Of a stretch of 64,000 bases of DNA, positions 44,944-53,795 are shown piece by piece. This DNA comes from Stenotrophomonas pavanii (lineage in GTDB: Bacteria; Pseudomonadota; Gammaproteobacteria; Xanthomonadales; Xanthomonadaceae), in assembly GCF_900101175.1 (NCBI RefSeq), contig NZ_FNFQ01000002.1, positions 457,022 through 521,021 of the forward strand, in the 5' to 3' direction. Below the pieces are notes generated by a model, which saw nothing but the letters and a program-made list of their open reading frames with translations, did not search any database and was not told where the DNA came from. A program made the translations under genes and the position numbers. Numbering within the stretch: the first letter of the stretch is position 1; each line of letters starts with the position of its first letter.

Positions 44944-46226
44944 ACACCGCACACCGCCGCCAGATCATCGGCCAGCTGCCGCAGCTGCGCCGCACCCAGC
45001 GCCGCGCAGGTGATGCGCAGGCCATGCCCCGGCGCAGCCACCGCGAAAACTTCACCCGGGCGCACATGCCATCCGCGTGCGGCCAGCGCCAGTACCTGCG
45101 GATGGCTGTCGGCCGGCAACGGCAGCCACAGGTTCAATCCCTCCATCGGCAGCGGCGTCGGCACGCCCCGCGCGCGCAGCAGTTCCTGCAGCGACTGCAG
45201 GCGCTGCTGGTAACGCGCTCCGGCGGCGACGATCTTCGCCCGCTGCGCCGCCGAGGCCAGCACCGTGATGGCCGCATCCTGCAACAGATGACTGACCCAG
45301 CCGGTGCCTGGCGCCAACCGCAACCGCAACCGCGTCGCGGTCTCTTCATCACAGGCCAGCCAGGCCAGCCGCAGGTCGGGACCGAGCGGCTTGGACAGCG
45401 AACGCAGCAGCGCCCAGCGCCTGCCGTCCGGCGGCAACACCGAGTGGTAGGCCTGCTGCGAGAGCAGCGCGTAATGATCGTCGATCAGCACCGCCACCTG
45501 CGGGTAGGCCGCCAGCAACTGGCGCAGTGCCCGTGCCCGCTTCGCATCCAGGCACGCCCCGGTCGGGTTGTGCGCACGCGGCGTCAGCAGCACCGCACGT
45601 GCGCCGGCCTGCAATGCCTGCCGCAGCGATTCGACCTGCATGCCATGGGCATCCACCGCCACCGGCAACGGCGCGTGGCCCGAAGCGTTGAGCACGTTGA
45701 GGCTGCCGAGGAAGCATGGATCCTCCACCGCGATGCGATCTCCCGGCAGCAGCCACGCCGCCAGCAGGCGTTCAATGCCATCGACCGCGCCATGGGTCAG
45801 CTCCAGCGCATACCCCTCGGGGCAGTCTGCATCCAGCGAGGCGCGTGCCAACGCCTGCAACCTCGGGTCGACCGTGCCCACGCCGTACAGCCGTGGCGCC
45901 GTCGACGCCAGCCGCAGGTTCGGCAGCAGGCGCGGATCCGGATTGCCACCGGCCAGGTCCTGCAGCGCCAGCCCCGGCGTGCTGCCTTCGCGCGGCATCG
46001 CCGGCGGCAGTCCGCGCACCACGGTGCCACGGCGGCCCGCCGTGCTGGCCAGGCCCGCCGCATCCAATCGCTTGTACGCAGCAGCCACGGTGTTGCGGTT
46101 CACCCCCAACTGTTCGGCCAGCTCGCGCACCGGCGGCAGCACACTGCCGGCCGGCAGGCCGCCCTTGCCGATGCCATCGCGGATGCTGTCGAAGATCGAC
46201 TCGGCGCTATGCCCGGTGATTTTCAT
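44940..46226 (-). CDS. ptsJ: MocR-type PLP-dependent regulator PtsJ
   Basis: A 428-residue fusion of a GntR winged helix (SIFDSIRDGIGKGGLP; LPPVRELAEQLGVNRNTVAA) to a fold-type-I aminotransferase domain. Its PLP Lys is probably in SLSKPLGPDLRL, and other motifs are AVEDPCFLGSLNVL and LTPRAHNPTGACL. The sequence tracks enterobacterial PtsJ closely, which represses the pyridoxal kinase gene pdxK and senses PLP. Divergent PLP-homeostasis gene yggS and tandem direct repeats in between support a vitamin B6 sensor role; regulation of yggS is inference. Confidence 0.88.
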   Translation of the reverse strand: MKITGHSAESIFDSIRDGIGKGGLPAGSVLPPVRELAEQLGVNRNTVAAAYKRLDAAGLASTAGRRGTVVRGLPPAMPREGSTPGLALQDLAGGNPDPRLLPNLRLASTAPRLYGVGTVDPRLQALARASLDADCPEGYALELTHGAVDGIERLLAAWLLPGDRIAVEDPCFLGSLNVLNASGHAPLPVAVDAHGMQVESLRQALQAGARAVLLTPRAHNPTGACLDAKRARALRQLLAAYPQVAVLIDDHYALLSQQAYHSVLPPDGRRWALLRSLSKPLGPDLRLAWLACDEETATRLRLRLAPGTGWVSHLLQDAAITVLASAAQRAKIVAAGARYQQRLQSLQELLRARGVPTPLPMEGLNLWLPLPADSHPQVLALAARGWHVRPGEVFAVAAPGHGLRITCAALGAAQLRQLADDLAAVCGV

Positions 46227-46227
46227 T

Positions 46228-46262
46228 TTGTCCTATGCCAAACTATCTCTTGTCCTGTGCCA
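46228..46262. promoter_or_regulatory. Tandem direct-repeat operator for PtsJ
   Basis: TTGTCCTATGCCA and TTGTCCTGTGCCA occur 22 bases apart in the 76-base gap between ptsJ and yggS. MocR-family regulators bind direct repeats rather than palindromes, and two helical turns between copies suits a dimer. The first copy abuts the ptsJ ATG, fitting autorepression. Confidence 0.7.
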
Positions 46263-46302
46263 GTGTATCCGACCCTGGCCATCCTGCATTGGAGGTGCCC
46301 GC

Positions 46303-47076
46303 ATGCCCCTTGCCGCTGCCGACTGGCCCGTCGCCCAGTCCGTTGAACAGATCGCCGCCAACCTGGTCACGGTGCGCCAGCGCATTGCCAGCGCCTGCGC
46401 CCGCGTTGGCCGCGACCCGGCCAGCGTGCGCCTGCTGCCGGTCAGCAAGACCGTCGATGAGGCACGCATCCGCATGGCGGTGGCCGCCGGTTGCCACATG
46501 CTGGGCGAGAACAAGGTGCAGGAAGCACAGCGCAAGGCCGAGGCAATGGCCGACCTGGACGTGCACTGGTCGGTGATCGGCCACCTGCAGACCAACAAGG
46601 CGCGCTACGTGGCGCGCTTCGCCAGCGAGTTCCAGGCGCTCGACAGCCTGCGCGTGGCCGAGGCCCTGCAGCAGCGCCTGCAGCTGGAAGACCGTACGCT
46701 GGATGTATTCGTGCAGGTCAACACCTCGGCTGAACCCAGCAAGTACGGACTGGAGCCCGACGCGGTCGAGGCCTTCGTGCACCAACTGCCCGCGTTCGAT
46801 CGCCTGCGCGTACGCGGCCTGATGACGCTGGCCATCTTCACCCCGGAGGTCGAGCGCGTGCGTGCCTGCTTCGTGCGCCTGCGCCAGCTGCGCGACCAGC
46901 TGCAGGGCACTGCGCCTGCCGGCATCGACCTGTCTCAGCTGTCGATGGGCATGTCCGGCGACTTCGAAGTCGCCATCGAGGAAGGTGCCACCGTGGTCCG
47001 TGTCGGCCAGGCCATCTTTGGCGCGCGCGCCACCCCGGACAGTTTCTATTGGCCCAGCAATGGAGCCCCGGCATGA
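46303..47076 (+). CDS. yggS: YggS/PROSC family PLP homeostasis protein
   Basis: A 257-residue PLP-binding protein with an alanine-racemase-like barrel. The PLP Lys lies in RLLPVSKTVDEARI, followed by LGENKVQEAQRKAE, WSVIGHLQTNKARYVA, and SMGMSGDFEVAIEEGATVVRVGQAIFG. It has no known catalytic activity and buffers PLP and related amino-acid metabolism. A GGAGG site seven bases before ATG 46303 fixes the start. It heads an operon with a glutamine amidotransferase (4-base overlap) and a 74-residue protein. Confidence 0.93.
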   Translation: MPLAAADWPVAQSVEQIAANLVTVRQRIASACARVGRDPASVRLLPVSKTVDEARIRMAVAAGCHMLGENKVQEAQRKAEAMADLDVHWSVIGHLQTNKARYVARFASEFQALDSLRVAEALQQRLQLEDRTLDVFVQVNTSAEPSKYGLEPDAVEAFVHQLPAFDRLRVRGLMTLAIFTPEVERVRACFVRLRQLRDQLQGTAPAGIDLSQLSMGMSGDFEVAIEEGATVVRVGQAIFGARATPDSFYWPSNGAPA

Positions 47077-47774
47077 AGCATGCGGTCGTCCTGCAACACG
47101 TTGCCTTTGAAGACCTCGGTACCTTGCAGCCTCTGCTTCTGGCGCAGGGCTGGCAGCTGCAGGTGCTGCAGGCCGGTATCGACACGCTCGACGCGGCCGA
47201 GGCCGCCGACCTGCTGGTGGTGCTGGGGGGACCGATCAGCGTCAACGACGTTGATCTCTATCCCTTTCTCAACGACAGCATCGCGCTGTTGCAACGCCGG
47301 CTGCAGCAGCAGCGACCCACGCTGGGCATCTGCCTCGGCGCGCAGCTGATGGCACGTGCGCTCGGTGCCGACGTCACCGCCACGGGCGGCAAGGAGATCG
47401 GCTTTGCGCCGCTGCTGCTCACCGATGACGGCCAGCGCTCGCCGCTGCAGGCCCTGCAGGGTATCCCGGTGCTGCATTGGCATGGCGAGGCGTTCGAACT
47501 CCCGGCCGGTGCACGTCGCCTGGCCAGCACGCCGGCCTGCCGCCACCAGGCGTTCGCCATCGGCAACCATGCGCTGGCACTGCAATGCCATCCCGAGCTG
47601 GACGCACGCCAGTTCGAACGCTGGCTGATCGGCCACACCCTGGAACTGGCCCAGGCCGGCATCAGTCCCAACGACCTGCGTGCGCAGTCGCGTCGCTATG
47701 GTGCGCCACTGGCGGCGGCCGCCACCGCGATGTTCGACCATTGGCTGCAGGACCTGCCGGAGCAACCGCGATGA
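47073..47774 (+). CDS. Class I glutamine amidotransferase-like protein
   Basis: A 233-residue stand-alone GATase-1 domain of the GuaA-like group. The oxyanion strand LLVVLGGPISVND, the nucleophile Cys in LGICLGAQLMARALGADV and catalytic His in LQCHPELD are present, with a Glu/Asp-containing region following. The partner synthase is unknown. Its ATG overlaps the yggS stop and its own stop overlaps the next small ORF, so the three are coupled. Confidence 0.9.
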   Translation: MKHAVVLQHVAFEDLGTLQPLLLAQGWQLQVLQAGIDTLDAAEAADLLVVLGGPISVNDVDLYPFLNDSIALLQRRLQQQRPTLGICLGAQLMARALGADVTATGGKEIGFAPLLLTDDGQRSPLQALQGIPVLHWHGEAFELPAGARRLASTPACRHQAFAIGNHALALQCHPELDARQFERWLIGHTLELAQAGISPNDLRAQSRRYGAPLAAAATAMFDHWLQDLPEQPR

Positions 47775-47995
47775 ACTACCGATTGCAGATCCACCGCGAT
47801 GGCGCCTACTGGGGCCACTTCGACTGCGCCGGCCCCGATGCCCTGCAACGCATGGACGCCATCGCCGCGCAGCTGCCTGCCGGCCAGGGCTTCCAGCTGA
47901 AACGGCAGAAAGGTGTCGGCGAAGAACGCATCCTGTCCAGCAATGCCGACGGCCTGCGCGTGCTGGCGGCGCAGGTCCAGTACCGCGACCTCTGA
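47771..47995 (+). CDS. Small conserved-type protein of unknown function
   Basis: A 74-residue protein (MNYRLQIHRDGAYWGHFDCA ... QVQYRDL) with no signal peptide or membrane segment. Its start overlaps the amidotransferase stop (ATGA). Alternating strands and one helix (GPDALQRMDAIAAQLPAG) suggest a small alpha/beta fold. Tight coupling to yggS and the amidotransferase is the only clue to its role. Confidence 0.7.
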   Translation: MNYRLQIHRDGAYWGHFDCAGPDALQRMDAIAAQLPAGQGFQLKRQKGVGEERILSSNADGLRVLAAQVQYRDL

Positions 47996-48001
47996 CGATC
48001 C

Positions 48002-48029
48002 GATGGGGCACCGGCCGCTGGCCGGCACC
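48002..48029. repeat. Degenerate SMAG-like palindrome
   Basis: GGCACCGGCCGCTGGCCGGC with imperfect flanks after the 74-residue gene. Confidence 0.55.
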
Positions 48030-48073
48030 TCTCTGCACGGCAAGCGGATGCGGGCGAAATACCACCGCTTGAT

Positions 48074-48092
48074 GCAAATGATTCTCTTTTGC
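48074..48092 (+). promoter_or_regulatory. Fur-box-like site before fecI
   Basis: GCAAATGATTCTCTTTTGC agrees with about 12 of 19 positions of the Fur consensus, with a good left half around ATGATTCTC. It is about 65 bases before the fecI start, placing the whole operon under probable iron repression. Confidence 0.6.
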
Positions 48093-48156
48093 TGTAAGGT
48101 GCAGCCGCTGCCCTTGCCGCCGCGGGCTGTTCCCTTTCCCAGTTGTCGCCCGCCCC

Positions 48157-48666
48157 GTGTCCACGCCTGTCGAACCGACGGATGTCGCGCAGCTGTGCGC
48201 GGCCCATTACCGGCCGCTGCACGCCCATGTCCGCCGTAAACTCCCGCAACGCTGCGACGCCGATGACGTCGTGCAGGAAACCTGGCTGCGCGTTGTCAAC
48301 GTCGCCGCCAGTGGCCTGCTGGCCAACGGCCGCGCCTACCTGTACCGCGTCGCCCACAATCTGATCGCCGATCATTACCGCCAGCGCAAGCGCCGGCGCG
48401 AAGAAGCGATGGATGAGGCGCAACTGCACGCGATCGCCGATCCTGCGCCATTGCCGGTACAGCGCCTGCTCAATACCGAACAGCTGCGTCACCTCGACGC
48501 AGTCATTGCCGCCCTTCCCCCTCGTTCACGCCAGGTGTTCCTGCTGGCACGGGTGGAGCAGATGGCACTGGCCGAGATCGGCCGCCAGCTCGGCATCAGC
48601 CGGCAGACCGCGCATGGCCATCTGCTGCGTGCGCTGGTCGCACTGCAGCAGGTCCCCGGCGCATGA
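48157..48666 (+). CDS. FecI-type ECF sigma factor
   Basis: A 169-residue extracytoplasmic sigma factor. Region 2 includes HVRRKLPQRCDADDVVQETWLRV and AYLYRVAHNLIADHYRQR; region 4 includes LPPRSRQVFLLARVEQMALAEIGRQLGISRQTAHGHL. The start is GTG at 48157; no upstream ATG fits. It should direct transcription of the downstream receptor operon after release by the FecR partner, whose ATG overlaps its stop. Confidence 0.93.
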   Translation: MSTPVEPTDVAQLCAAHYRPLHAHVRRKLPQRCDADDVVQETWLRVVNVAASGLLANGRAYLYRVAHNLIADHYRQRKRRREEAMDEAQLHAIADPAPLPVQRLLNTEQLRHLDAVIAALPPRSRQVFLLARVEQMALAEIGRQLGISRQTAHGHLLRALVALQQVPGA

Positions 48667-49589
48667 GCCAGGAGGCGATCGCGCGCGAGGCCGCGCGTTG
48701 GTGGCTGGACGGGCATGAAGGCGGCCGCGACGAGCGTGCGTTCAATCAGTGGTACCACGCCGACGTGCGCCACGCCGCGCAGTACCAGCACCTGCAGGCG
48801 CTCTGGCAGGCCGGTGATGCGACGCCCAGCCTGCAGCGGCACCAGCACAGGCGGCAGCGCCGGCGCCTGCGCGAGGCCGGCACCGCGGTGCTGCTGCTCT
48901 GTGCACTGGGCCTGTATACCCGCCAGGCCGCACCGCCGGCCGCGCAGGTGATGCGCACGGCCGCGGGCGAGGTCCGCGAAGAAGTGCTGCCCGACGGTTC
49001 ACATGTGCTGCTCTCGCCCGGCAGTGAAGTGCGTGTGCGCATCGATGCGCAGCGGCGCCAGCTGCAGCTGCAGCACGGCCAGGCGTGGTTCAAGGTGGCC
49101 GCCGATGCGCAACACCCGTTCCAGGTGCACACGACGCACGGCACGGTCACCGCGCTCGGCACGGCCTTCGACCTTGCCGTGCACGACAATGACAGCGTGG
49201 TCACCGTCACCGAGCATCGCGTCCGCGTGGACAGCGGCATCCGCAGCGAGCGGGCCACCGAAGGGCAACAGCTGCGCTTCGATGGCCGGGCTCCCATCCG
49301 GACCCTGGCGGCCCGCCCCAGTGCCCTGGACTGGCGCGAACGCCGCCTGCACTGGGTCTCCACGCCCTTGGCCGAGGTCACCGGGGACCTGGATCGCTGG
49401 CATGGCGGCCACACCTGGATCCTCGGCGCACACCTGCGCCAGCAGCCGGTCACCCTGCTCGGCAGCGCCGACGGTGCGGCGCGCAGCCGCGACCAGCTGG
49501 CCACGCAGCTGCAGGTGCGCGTGCTCCGCCTGGGCGCGGGCGTGCAGGTGTGGCTGCCGCCACGCAAGGGACATCGCGATGCACCCTGA
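48663..49589 (+). CDS. FecR-type anti-sigma factor / sigma regulator
   Basis: A 308-residue protein. A cytoplasmic N-terminus begins with the FecR pattern EAARWWLDGHEGG..AFNQWYHAD, one membrane helix lies around AVLLLCALGLYT, and the periplasmic part has the FecR domain RTAAGEVREEVLPDGSHVLLSPGSEV and LQHGQAWFKVAADAQHPFQV. An STN-like region follows (WVSTPLAEVTGDLDRW). It transmits occupancy of the outer-membrane receptor to the sigma factor. It overlaps fecI by four bases. Confidence 0.93.
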   Translation: MSQEAIAREAARWWLDGHEGGRDERAFNQWYHADVRHAAQYQHLQALWQAGDATPSLQRHQHRRQRRRLREAGTAVLLLCALGLYTRQAAPPAAQVMRTAAGEVREEVLPDGSHVLLSPGSEVRVRIDAQRRQLQLQHGQAWFKVAADAQHPFQVHTTHGTVTALGTAFDLAVHDNDSVVTVTEHRVRVDSGIRSERATEGQQLRFDGRAPIRTLAARPSALDWRERRLHWVSTPLAEVTGDLDRWHGGHTWILGAHLRQQPVTLLGSADGAARSRDQLATQLQVRVLRLGAGVQVWLPPRKGHRDAP

Positions 49590-49653
49590 CATCGGCCCCG
49601 CCACTGCGTCTCCCCAGGATGACGACGCGCTGCGTCAGCCCCTGGAGCCCCCG

Positions 49654-52125
49654 ATGCTGTTTCACCGCCCCCTTGTCCTGGCACTGTCACTGGCCTGCGC
49701 CAGTCCGCTTCCGTTGTTGCCTGCCAGCGCCTGCGCGCAGGCCGCCACGCGTCACTTCGATCTTCCTGCGCAACCGCTGGCCAGTGCGCTGGATGCCTAC
49801 AGCCGGCTGACCGGTGTCGATCTGGTGATCGGCGCGGCATTGCCGGGCGGCCAGATGGCGCCGGCGCTGCGCGGACGGTTCGACGATACGCAGGCCCTGT
49901 CGCGCCTGCTGGTCGGCAGCGGCCTGCGCCCGCGCTTCATCGACGCACGCCGCGCCACCCTGGAACCGGCGCCGGCCCCCCCCGCCGATGGCAGCCGTCG
50001 AACCGGCCCGCTCCGCGTCCAGGGTGATGCCGCGCAGGGTCATTCTCCCGGTGCAGGGGCCAGCCAGTATGTGCCGGCCACCCGCGATGGCTTTGCGCCA
50101 GCGGTCGGCAGCGAGCGCGTGGCGATGGCCGAACGCCAGGACGGCAACAGCCTGCTGCGCTCGATGCCCGGCACCCACAGCTTCCACTCGCGCAGCCAGC
50201 CCGGCCTGCAGGTCAACATCCGCGGCATGACCGGTGCGGGGCGGGTCAACACCATGATCGATGGCGTCACCCAGACCTTCCGCAACAATGCGGGCCACGG
50301 CTCGGGCGGGCCGTTCGCCTATGTCGATCCGTTCCTGCTGGCCGGCGTGGACGTGCAGCGCGGCGCAGTCGCCGGTGGTGATGGCGCCGGCACGCTGGCC
50401 GGCAGTGCCAATTTCCGCACGCTCGACATCGACGATCTGCTGGGCGAAGGTCGTGACTGGGGCCTGCGCGCGGGCTACCGCCATGGCAACAACGGCTACG
50501 GCAATGGCCGTACCTTTGCCGGTGCCTGGCGCCACAGCGAGGATGGCGGCGACCGCCAGTTCGGCCTGCTGGCCGCTGCCAGCAGCAGCCGCAGCAGCGA
50601 ATACGCCACCGCGCGCGGGCAGAAGAACACCGCCGACCCGGGCAGCCAGCAGCCCGGCAGCTGGCTGCTCAAGGCCCGCCTGCAGCCGAGCGACCAGCAC
50701 CGGCTCGACCTGAGCCACATGCGTTACGAAAACGACTTCTACCACAACTACCCGTGGCAGATTTCCGCACACAACCAGCGCGCCCGCTACCACTACACGC
50801 CCTATTCGCCTTGGATCGACCTGCGCGCGACCTTCGCCGGCAACAAGACACGGCTGTTCTATCCGCCCGTGGAGGATTCCAGCTACATCGGCCGCCGCAC
50901 CCACAGCAGCCTGAGCAGCTGGACCCTGGACAACACCAGCCGCTTCGATGTCGGCGCACTGCAGGCGCGCTGGAACACCGGCATCAAGCACCAGTCGGAT
51001 ATCTATGTGGCCGACACCCCCACCCTGCGCGGGGCCAACCCCGAGGGCCGCAGCCAGCTGGACAGTGTGTTCAGCACGCTGGAGCTGCAGTACGAGGTCT
51101 ACGCGCTGACCGCAGGCCTGCGCCAGGATCGCTATGGCATCCGTGGTCACGTTCCCTTGTGCTCGGATGTGCCCGGCCAGTGCGCCGAGATCAACGGCGG
51201 CGGCATCGATGTGCGCCGCACCCAGCGCGCACTCAGCCCCAGCCTGGCGGCAGCGTGGCAGGCCACCGACTGGCTGCAACTGTTCGCTGAAGTCTCGCGC
51301 ACTTCCCGCCCGCCGCGGGTGCAGGAGATGTTCTTCGAGAAGATTCCTCTGGAAGGCATGAGCGATGCCGATGGCGTCGGCGCCAACCCGTTCCTGCGCC
51401 GTGAGCGCTCGCGCAATCTGCAGTTCGGCGCCAACCTCAGCGCCTCCTCGCTGCTGACCGACGGTGACCTGGCGCAGCTGCGCGTCACCCGCTTCGACAA
51501 CCGCATCCGTGACTACATCAAGCCGCAGTACCTGCTGATCGTGCACCCGCCGGAGGTGGAGCCATTCGTGGTGCCGATCGACAGCGATCCGCAGCTCGCT
51601 GCCTGGACCGATGCGCTGGACGTGGACGACTTCAGCACCACCACGCGCTGGATGAACCACCCGGGCGTGGTGCGCATGCGCGGTATCGAGCTGGAAGCGC
51701 ACTACGCCAGCGCGCACTACCACGCCACGCTGAGCTGGACCCGTTCGCACACCCGCGCGCCCGCCATCGAATTCGTCAACCTGGAAGACATCACCGCCCT
51801 GCCCGACCGCTACTGGACGCTGGACGTGGGCGGCCGCTGGTGGCAGCAGCGCGTGCAGGCCGGCCTGCGCGCCGAATACTCCGGGCCCACCGAGGAAGGC
51901 CATGACTTCTTCCAGACCCGCAAGACCGGCGGCACCGGCGTGTTGCTCGACTTCTACGCCAGCTTCAAGCCCCAGCCCAACACCACGCTGTGGCTGAACA
52001 TCGAAAACCTGCAGAACAAGTCCTATGACAACAATGCCTCGATCGACAGCATCTTCAGCCCGATCCTGGACCGCGGCAACGGTCGCGGCCGCACCGTCTC
52101 GATGGGCCTCAACGTGGCGTTCTAG
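49654..52125 (+). CDS. TonB-dependent haem/haemoglobin-type receptor with STN signalling domain
   Basis: An 823-residue outer-membrane receptor. A signal peptide (LVLALSLACASPLPLLPASACA) leads into an STN domain (RHFDLPAQPLASALDAYSRL, about 30-95) that talks to FecR, then a plug (GLQVNIRGMTGAGRVNTMIDG) and a barrel ending VSMGLNVAF. SRPPRVQEMFF and NPFLRRERSRNLQFG correspond to the FRAP and NPNL boxes of haem receptors, but no His lies between them. Haem or haemoprotein import is therefore likely but not certain. ATG 49654 has GGAG; an ATG at 49579 overlaps fecR. Confidence 0.9.
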   Translation: MLFHRPLVLALSLACASPLPLLPASACAQAATRHFDLPAQPLASALDAYSRLTGVDLVIGAALPGGQMAPALRGRFDDTQALSRLLVGSGLRPRFIDARRATLEPAPAPPADGSRRTGPLRVQGDAAQGHSPGAGASQYVPATRDGFAPAVGSERVAMAERQDGNSLLRSMPGTHSFHSRSQPGLQVNIRGMTGAGRVNTMIDGVTQTFRNNAGHGSGGPFAYVDPFLLAGVDVQRGAVAGGDGAGTLAGSANFRTLDIDDLLGEGRDWGLRAGYRHGNNGYGNGRTFAGAWRHSEDGGDRQFGLLAAASSSRSSEYATARGQKNTADPGSQQPGSWLLKARLQPSDQHRLDLSHMRYENDFYHNYPWQISAHNQRARYHYTPYSPWIDLRATFAGNKTRLFYPPVEDSSYIGRRTHSSLSSWTLDNTSRFDVGALQARWNTGIKHQSDIYVADTPTLRGANPEGRSQLDSVFSTLELQYEVYALTAGLRQDRYGIRGHVPLCSDVPGQCAEINGGGIDVRRTQRALSPSLAAAWQATDWLQLFAEVSRTSRPPRVQEMFFEKIPLEGMSDADGVGANPFLRRERSRNLQFGANLSASSLLTDGDLAQLRVTRFDNRIRDYIKPQYLLIVHPPEVEPFVVPIDSDPQLAAWTDALDVDDFSTTTRWMNHPGVVRMRGIELEAHYASAHYHATLSWTRSHTRAPAIEFVNLEDITALPDRYWTLDVGGRWWQQRVQAGLRAEYSGPTEEGHDFFQTRKTGGTGVLLDFYASFKPQPNTTLWLNIENLQNKSYDNNASIDSIFSPILDRGNGRGRTVSMGLNVAF

Positions 52126-52912
52126 CCGCCGCTGGCTGCCGCTGTGCCTGCTCGCGCTTGCCGCACTGGTGCGCGCGCAGCCACTGCCCGGCACGGTGAT
52201 CGATCTGGCCAGTGGCCAGCGCCTGGACGAAGCCGCGTTCGTGAAGCGCGCAGCGAATGCACCGCGACTGCTGCTGGGCGAACGCCACGACCAGGCCACT
52301 GACCACGCTGCCCAGCGCTGGCTGCTGCAGGCGCTGCAACAGCAGCGTCCACACGGCGCGCTGGTGCTGGAGATGATCGCCAGCGAGCGCCAGCCGCGCC
52401 TGGACCGCGTGCAACGCTGGCTGGCCAAGGGCAATCGTGCCGACGGCACGCGCCTGCAGGAACTTCTGGACTGGGATGCACGCTGGCCGTGGGCTGCCTA
52501 TGGCGGGCTGGTACAGGACGCCACCGCGGCCGGCATCCCCCTGTTCGGCGGCAACCTGTCGCGTGCCGAGGTCAATGCGTGGCTCGCCTCCAACGCCTCG
52601 GTGCGGTTCCCGATGCCCACCGCCCGGCAACGCCTGTCGGTCGTGGTGCTGGCCCAGCACGCAGGCGCAGCGCCGATGCTGGAAGGAATGCTGGCCGTGC
52701 AACAGGCCCGCGACATCCGCATGGCACAGGTACTGGCCGCAGCCCCTGCACCCGCGCTGCTGGTGGCCGGCCGCTGGCATGTACTGCGCGGTACCGGCGT
52801 GCCGGGCTACCTGCCACCGGACGCACCGGCACTGGTGATCGCGCTGGCTTCACCCGGTGAAACCGTCGATGCGGCCGACGCCGACCTGCTGTGGGTGCTG
52901 GGCGATGAGTGA
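52025..52912 (+). CDS. ChaN-family iron-regulated protein
   Basis: A 295-residue (maximum) ChaN-like protein. The family signature is PRLLLGERHDQATDHAAQRW, followed by GALVLEMIASERQPRL, WDARWPWAAYGGLVQDA and LLVAGRWHVLRG. ChaN proteins are periplasmic or outer-membrane-associated and the studied example binds haem. A signal-like segment (WLPLCLLALAALVRAQ) begins after about 36 residues. No ATG, GTG or TTG lies closer to it, so the start is uncertain and the N-terminal codons overlap the receptor gene by about 100 bases. It overlaps tonB by eight bases. Confidence 0.85.
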   Translation: MTTMPRSTASSARSWTAATVAAAPSRWASTWRSSRRWLPLCLLALAALVRAQPLPGTVIDLASGQRLDEAAFVKRAANAPRLLLGERHDQATDHAAQRWLLQALQQQRPHGALVLEMIASERQPRLDRVQRWLAKGNRADGTRLQELLDWDARWPWAAYGGLVQDATAAGIPLFGGNLSRAEVNAWLASNASVRFPMPTARQRLSVVVLAQHAGAAPMLEGMLAVQQARDIRMAQVLAAAPAPALLVAGRWHVLRGTGVPGYLPPDAPALVIALASPGETVDAADADLLWVLGDE

Positions 52913-53618
52913 ACGGCGCCAACACTGGCAGGCGATTGCCATCAGCATCGGCCTGCACCTGTTGCCCTTGCTGCTGTTGATGCACTGGGTGGCAACGCCG
53001 CCGCTGCCGCCGCCAGCTGAGCAGGACGTGCGCATCAGCCTGCGCCTGCTGGCACCGGCTACGCCGCCCCAGCCGGTGGAAGAGCGCCAGGCCGACACCC
53101 CCAGCCAGGCGCAGCAGGCGCGCGCGTCGCGGGCAACCAGGTCGCCCCCGCCACCGAAGCCCACCACCGCGCGCGAGGGAGAGTTGACCGCCAGCGCACG
53201 CGGCGGTTCCGGCGAGCACGCCCTGCCCCCCGCCCCGGCGGCGGCCGTGACCGATACACCTCCCGCACCGGCATCGATCACGGCCGCGCCGCCCACCCCG
53301 GACGCACCACCGGCGAACATCCAGGCCGGCGCCGCCAGCGACCAGTGGGACGCCCGCCTGATGGCGCGGCTGGAGCGCTACCGCTACTACCCTGCCGCCG
53401 CGCGCGCGCGCCGCCAGCAGGGAACGGCCTGGGTCAGGGCCAGCATCGACCGCACCGGCCGCCTGCTGTCATTGCGGCTGGAGCAGTCCAGTGGCCAGCC
53501 GGAGCTCGACGCGGCCGCGTTGCAGACGTTCCGCCGCGCCCAGCCGCTGCCGCCCATTCCCGATGAACTGAAGGCACCGCAGGAACGGGTGGTGCCGGTG
53601 GAGTACTACCTGCGCTAG
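52905..53618 (+). CDS. tonB: TonB energy transducer
   Basis: A 237-residue TonB protein. It has a short cytoplasmic N-terminus, one membrane anchor (AIAISIGLHLLPLLLLMHWV), a Pro-rich periplasmic linker rich in PPP and APP runs, and a C-terminal TonB domain (RYRYYPAAARARRQQGTAWVRASIDRTGRLLSLRLEQSSG..VVPVEYYLR). It links the proton motive force (with ExbBD, not in the window) to outer-membrane receptors. Its position at the end of the fecIR-receptor-chaN operon suggests a receptor-dedicated transducer. Confidence 0.92.
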   Translation: MSERRQHWQAIAISIGLHLLPLLLLMHWVATPPLPPPAEQDVRISLRLLAPATPPQPVEERQADTPSQAQQARASRATRSPPPPKPTTAREGELTASARGGSGEHALPPAPAAAVTDTPPAPASITAAPPTPDAPPANIQAGAASDQWDARLMARLERYRYYPAAARARRQQGTAWVRASIDRTGRLLSLRLEQSSGQPELDAAALQTFRRAQPLPPIPDELKAPQERVVPVEYYLR

Positions 53619-53720
53619 GCGTCGCGGAACGGCGCGGCCGTCTGCGACCCCAACCGGGGTTGACGTCACGTACCTGCGCCACATCACAGCGGCCCGCCGC
53701 GCGCACCAATCCCGGCAGGG

Positions 53721-53748
53721 CCTAGAGCCGAGCCCGTGCTCGGCTGCT
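53721..53748. repeat. Single SMAG-like palindrome
   Basis: CTAGAGCCGAGCCCGTGCTC followed by GGCTGC, in the 177-base gap between tonB and the convergent cation transporter; nothing else was recognised in that gap. Confidence 0.65.
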
Positions 53749-53795
53749 GCACACGGAAAGCAGCCGCGCAGGGATCCGGCCCCGCAGAAGCAGGT

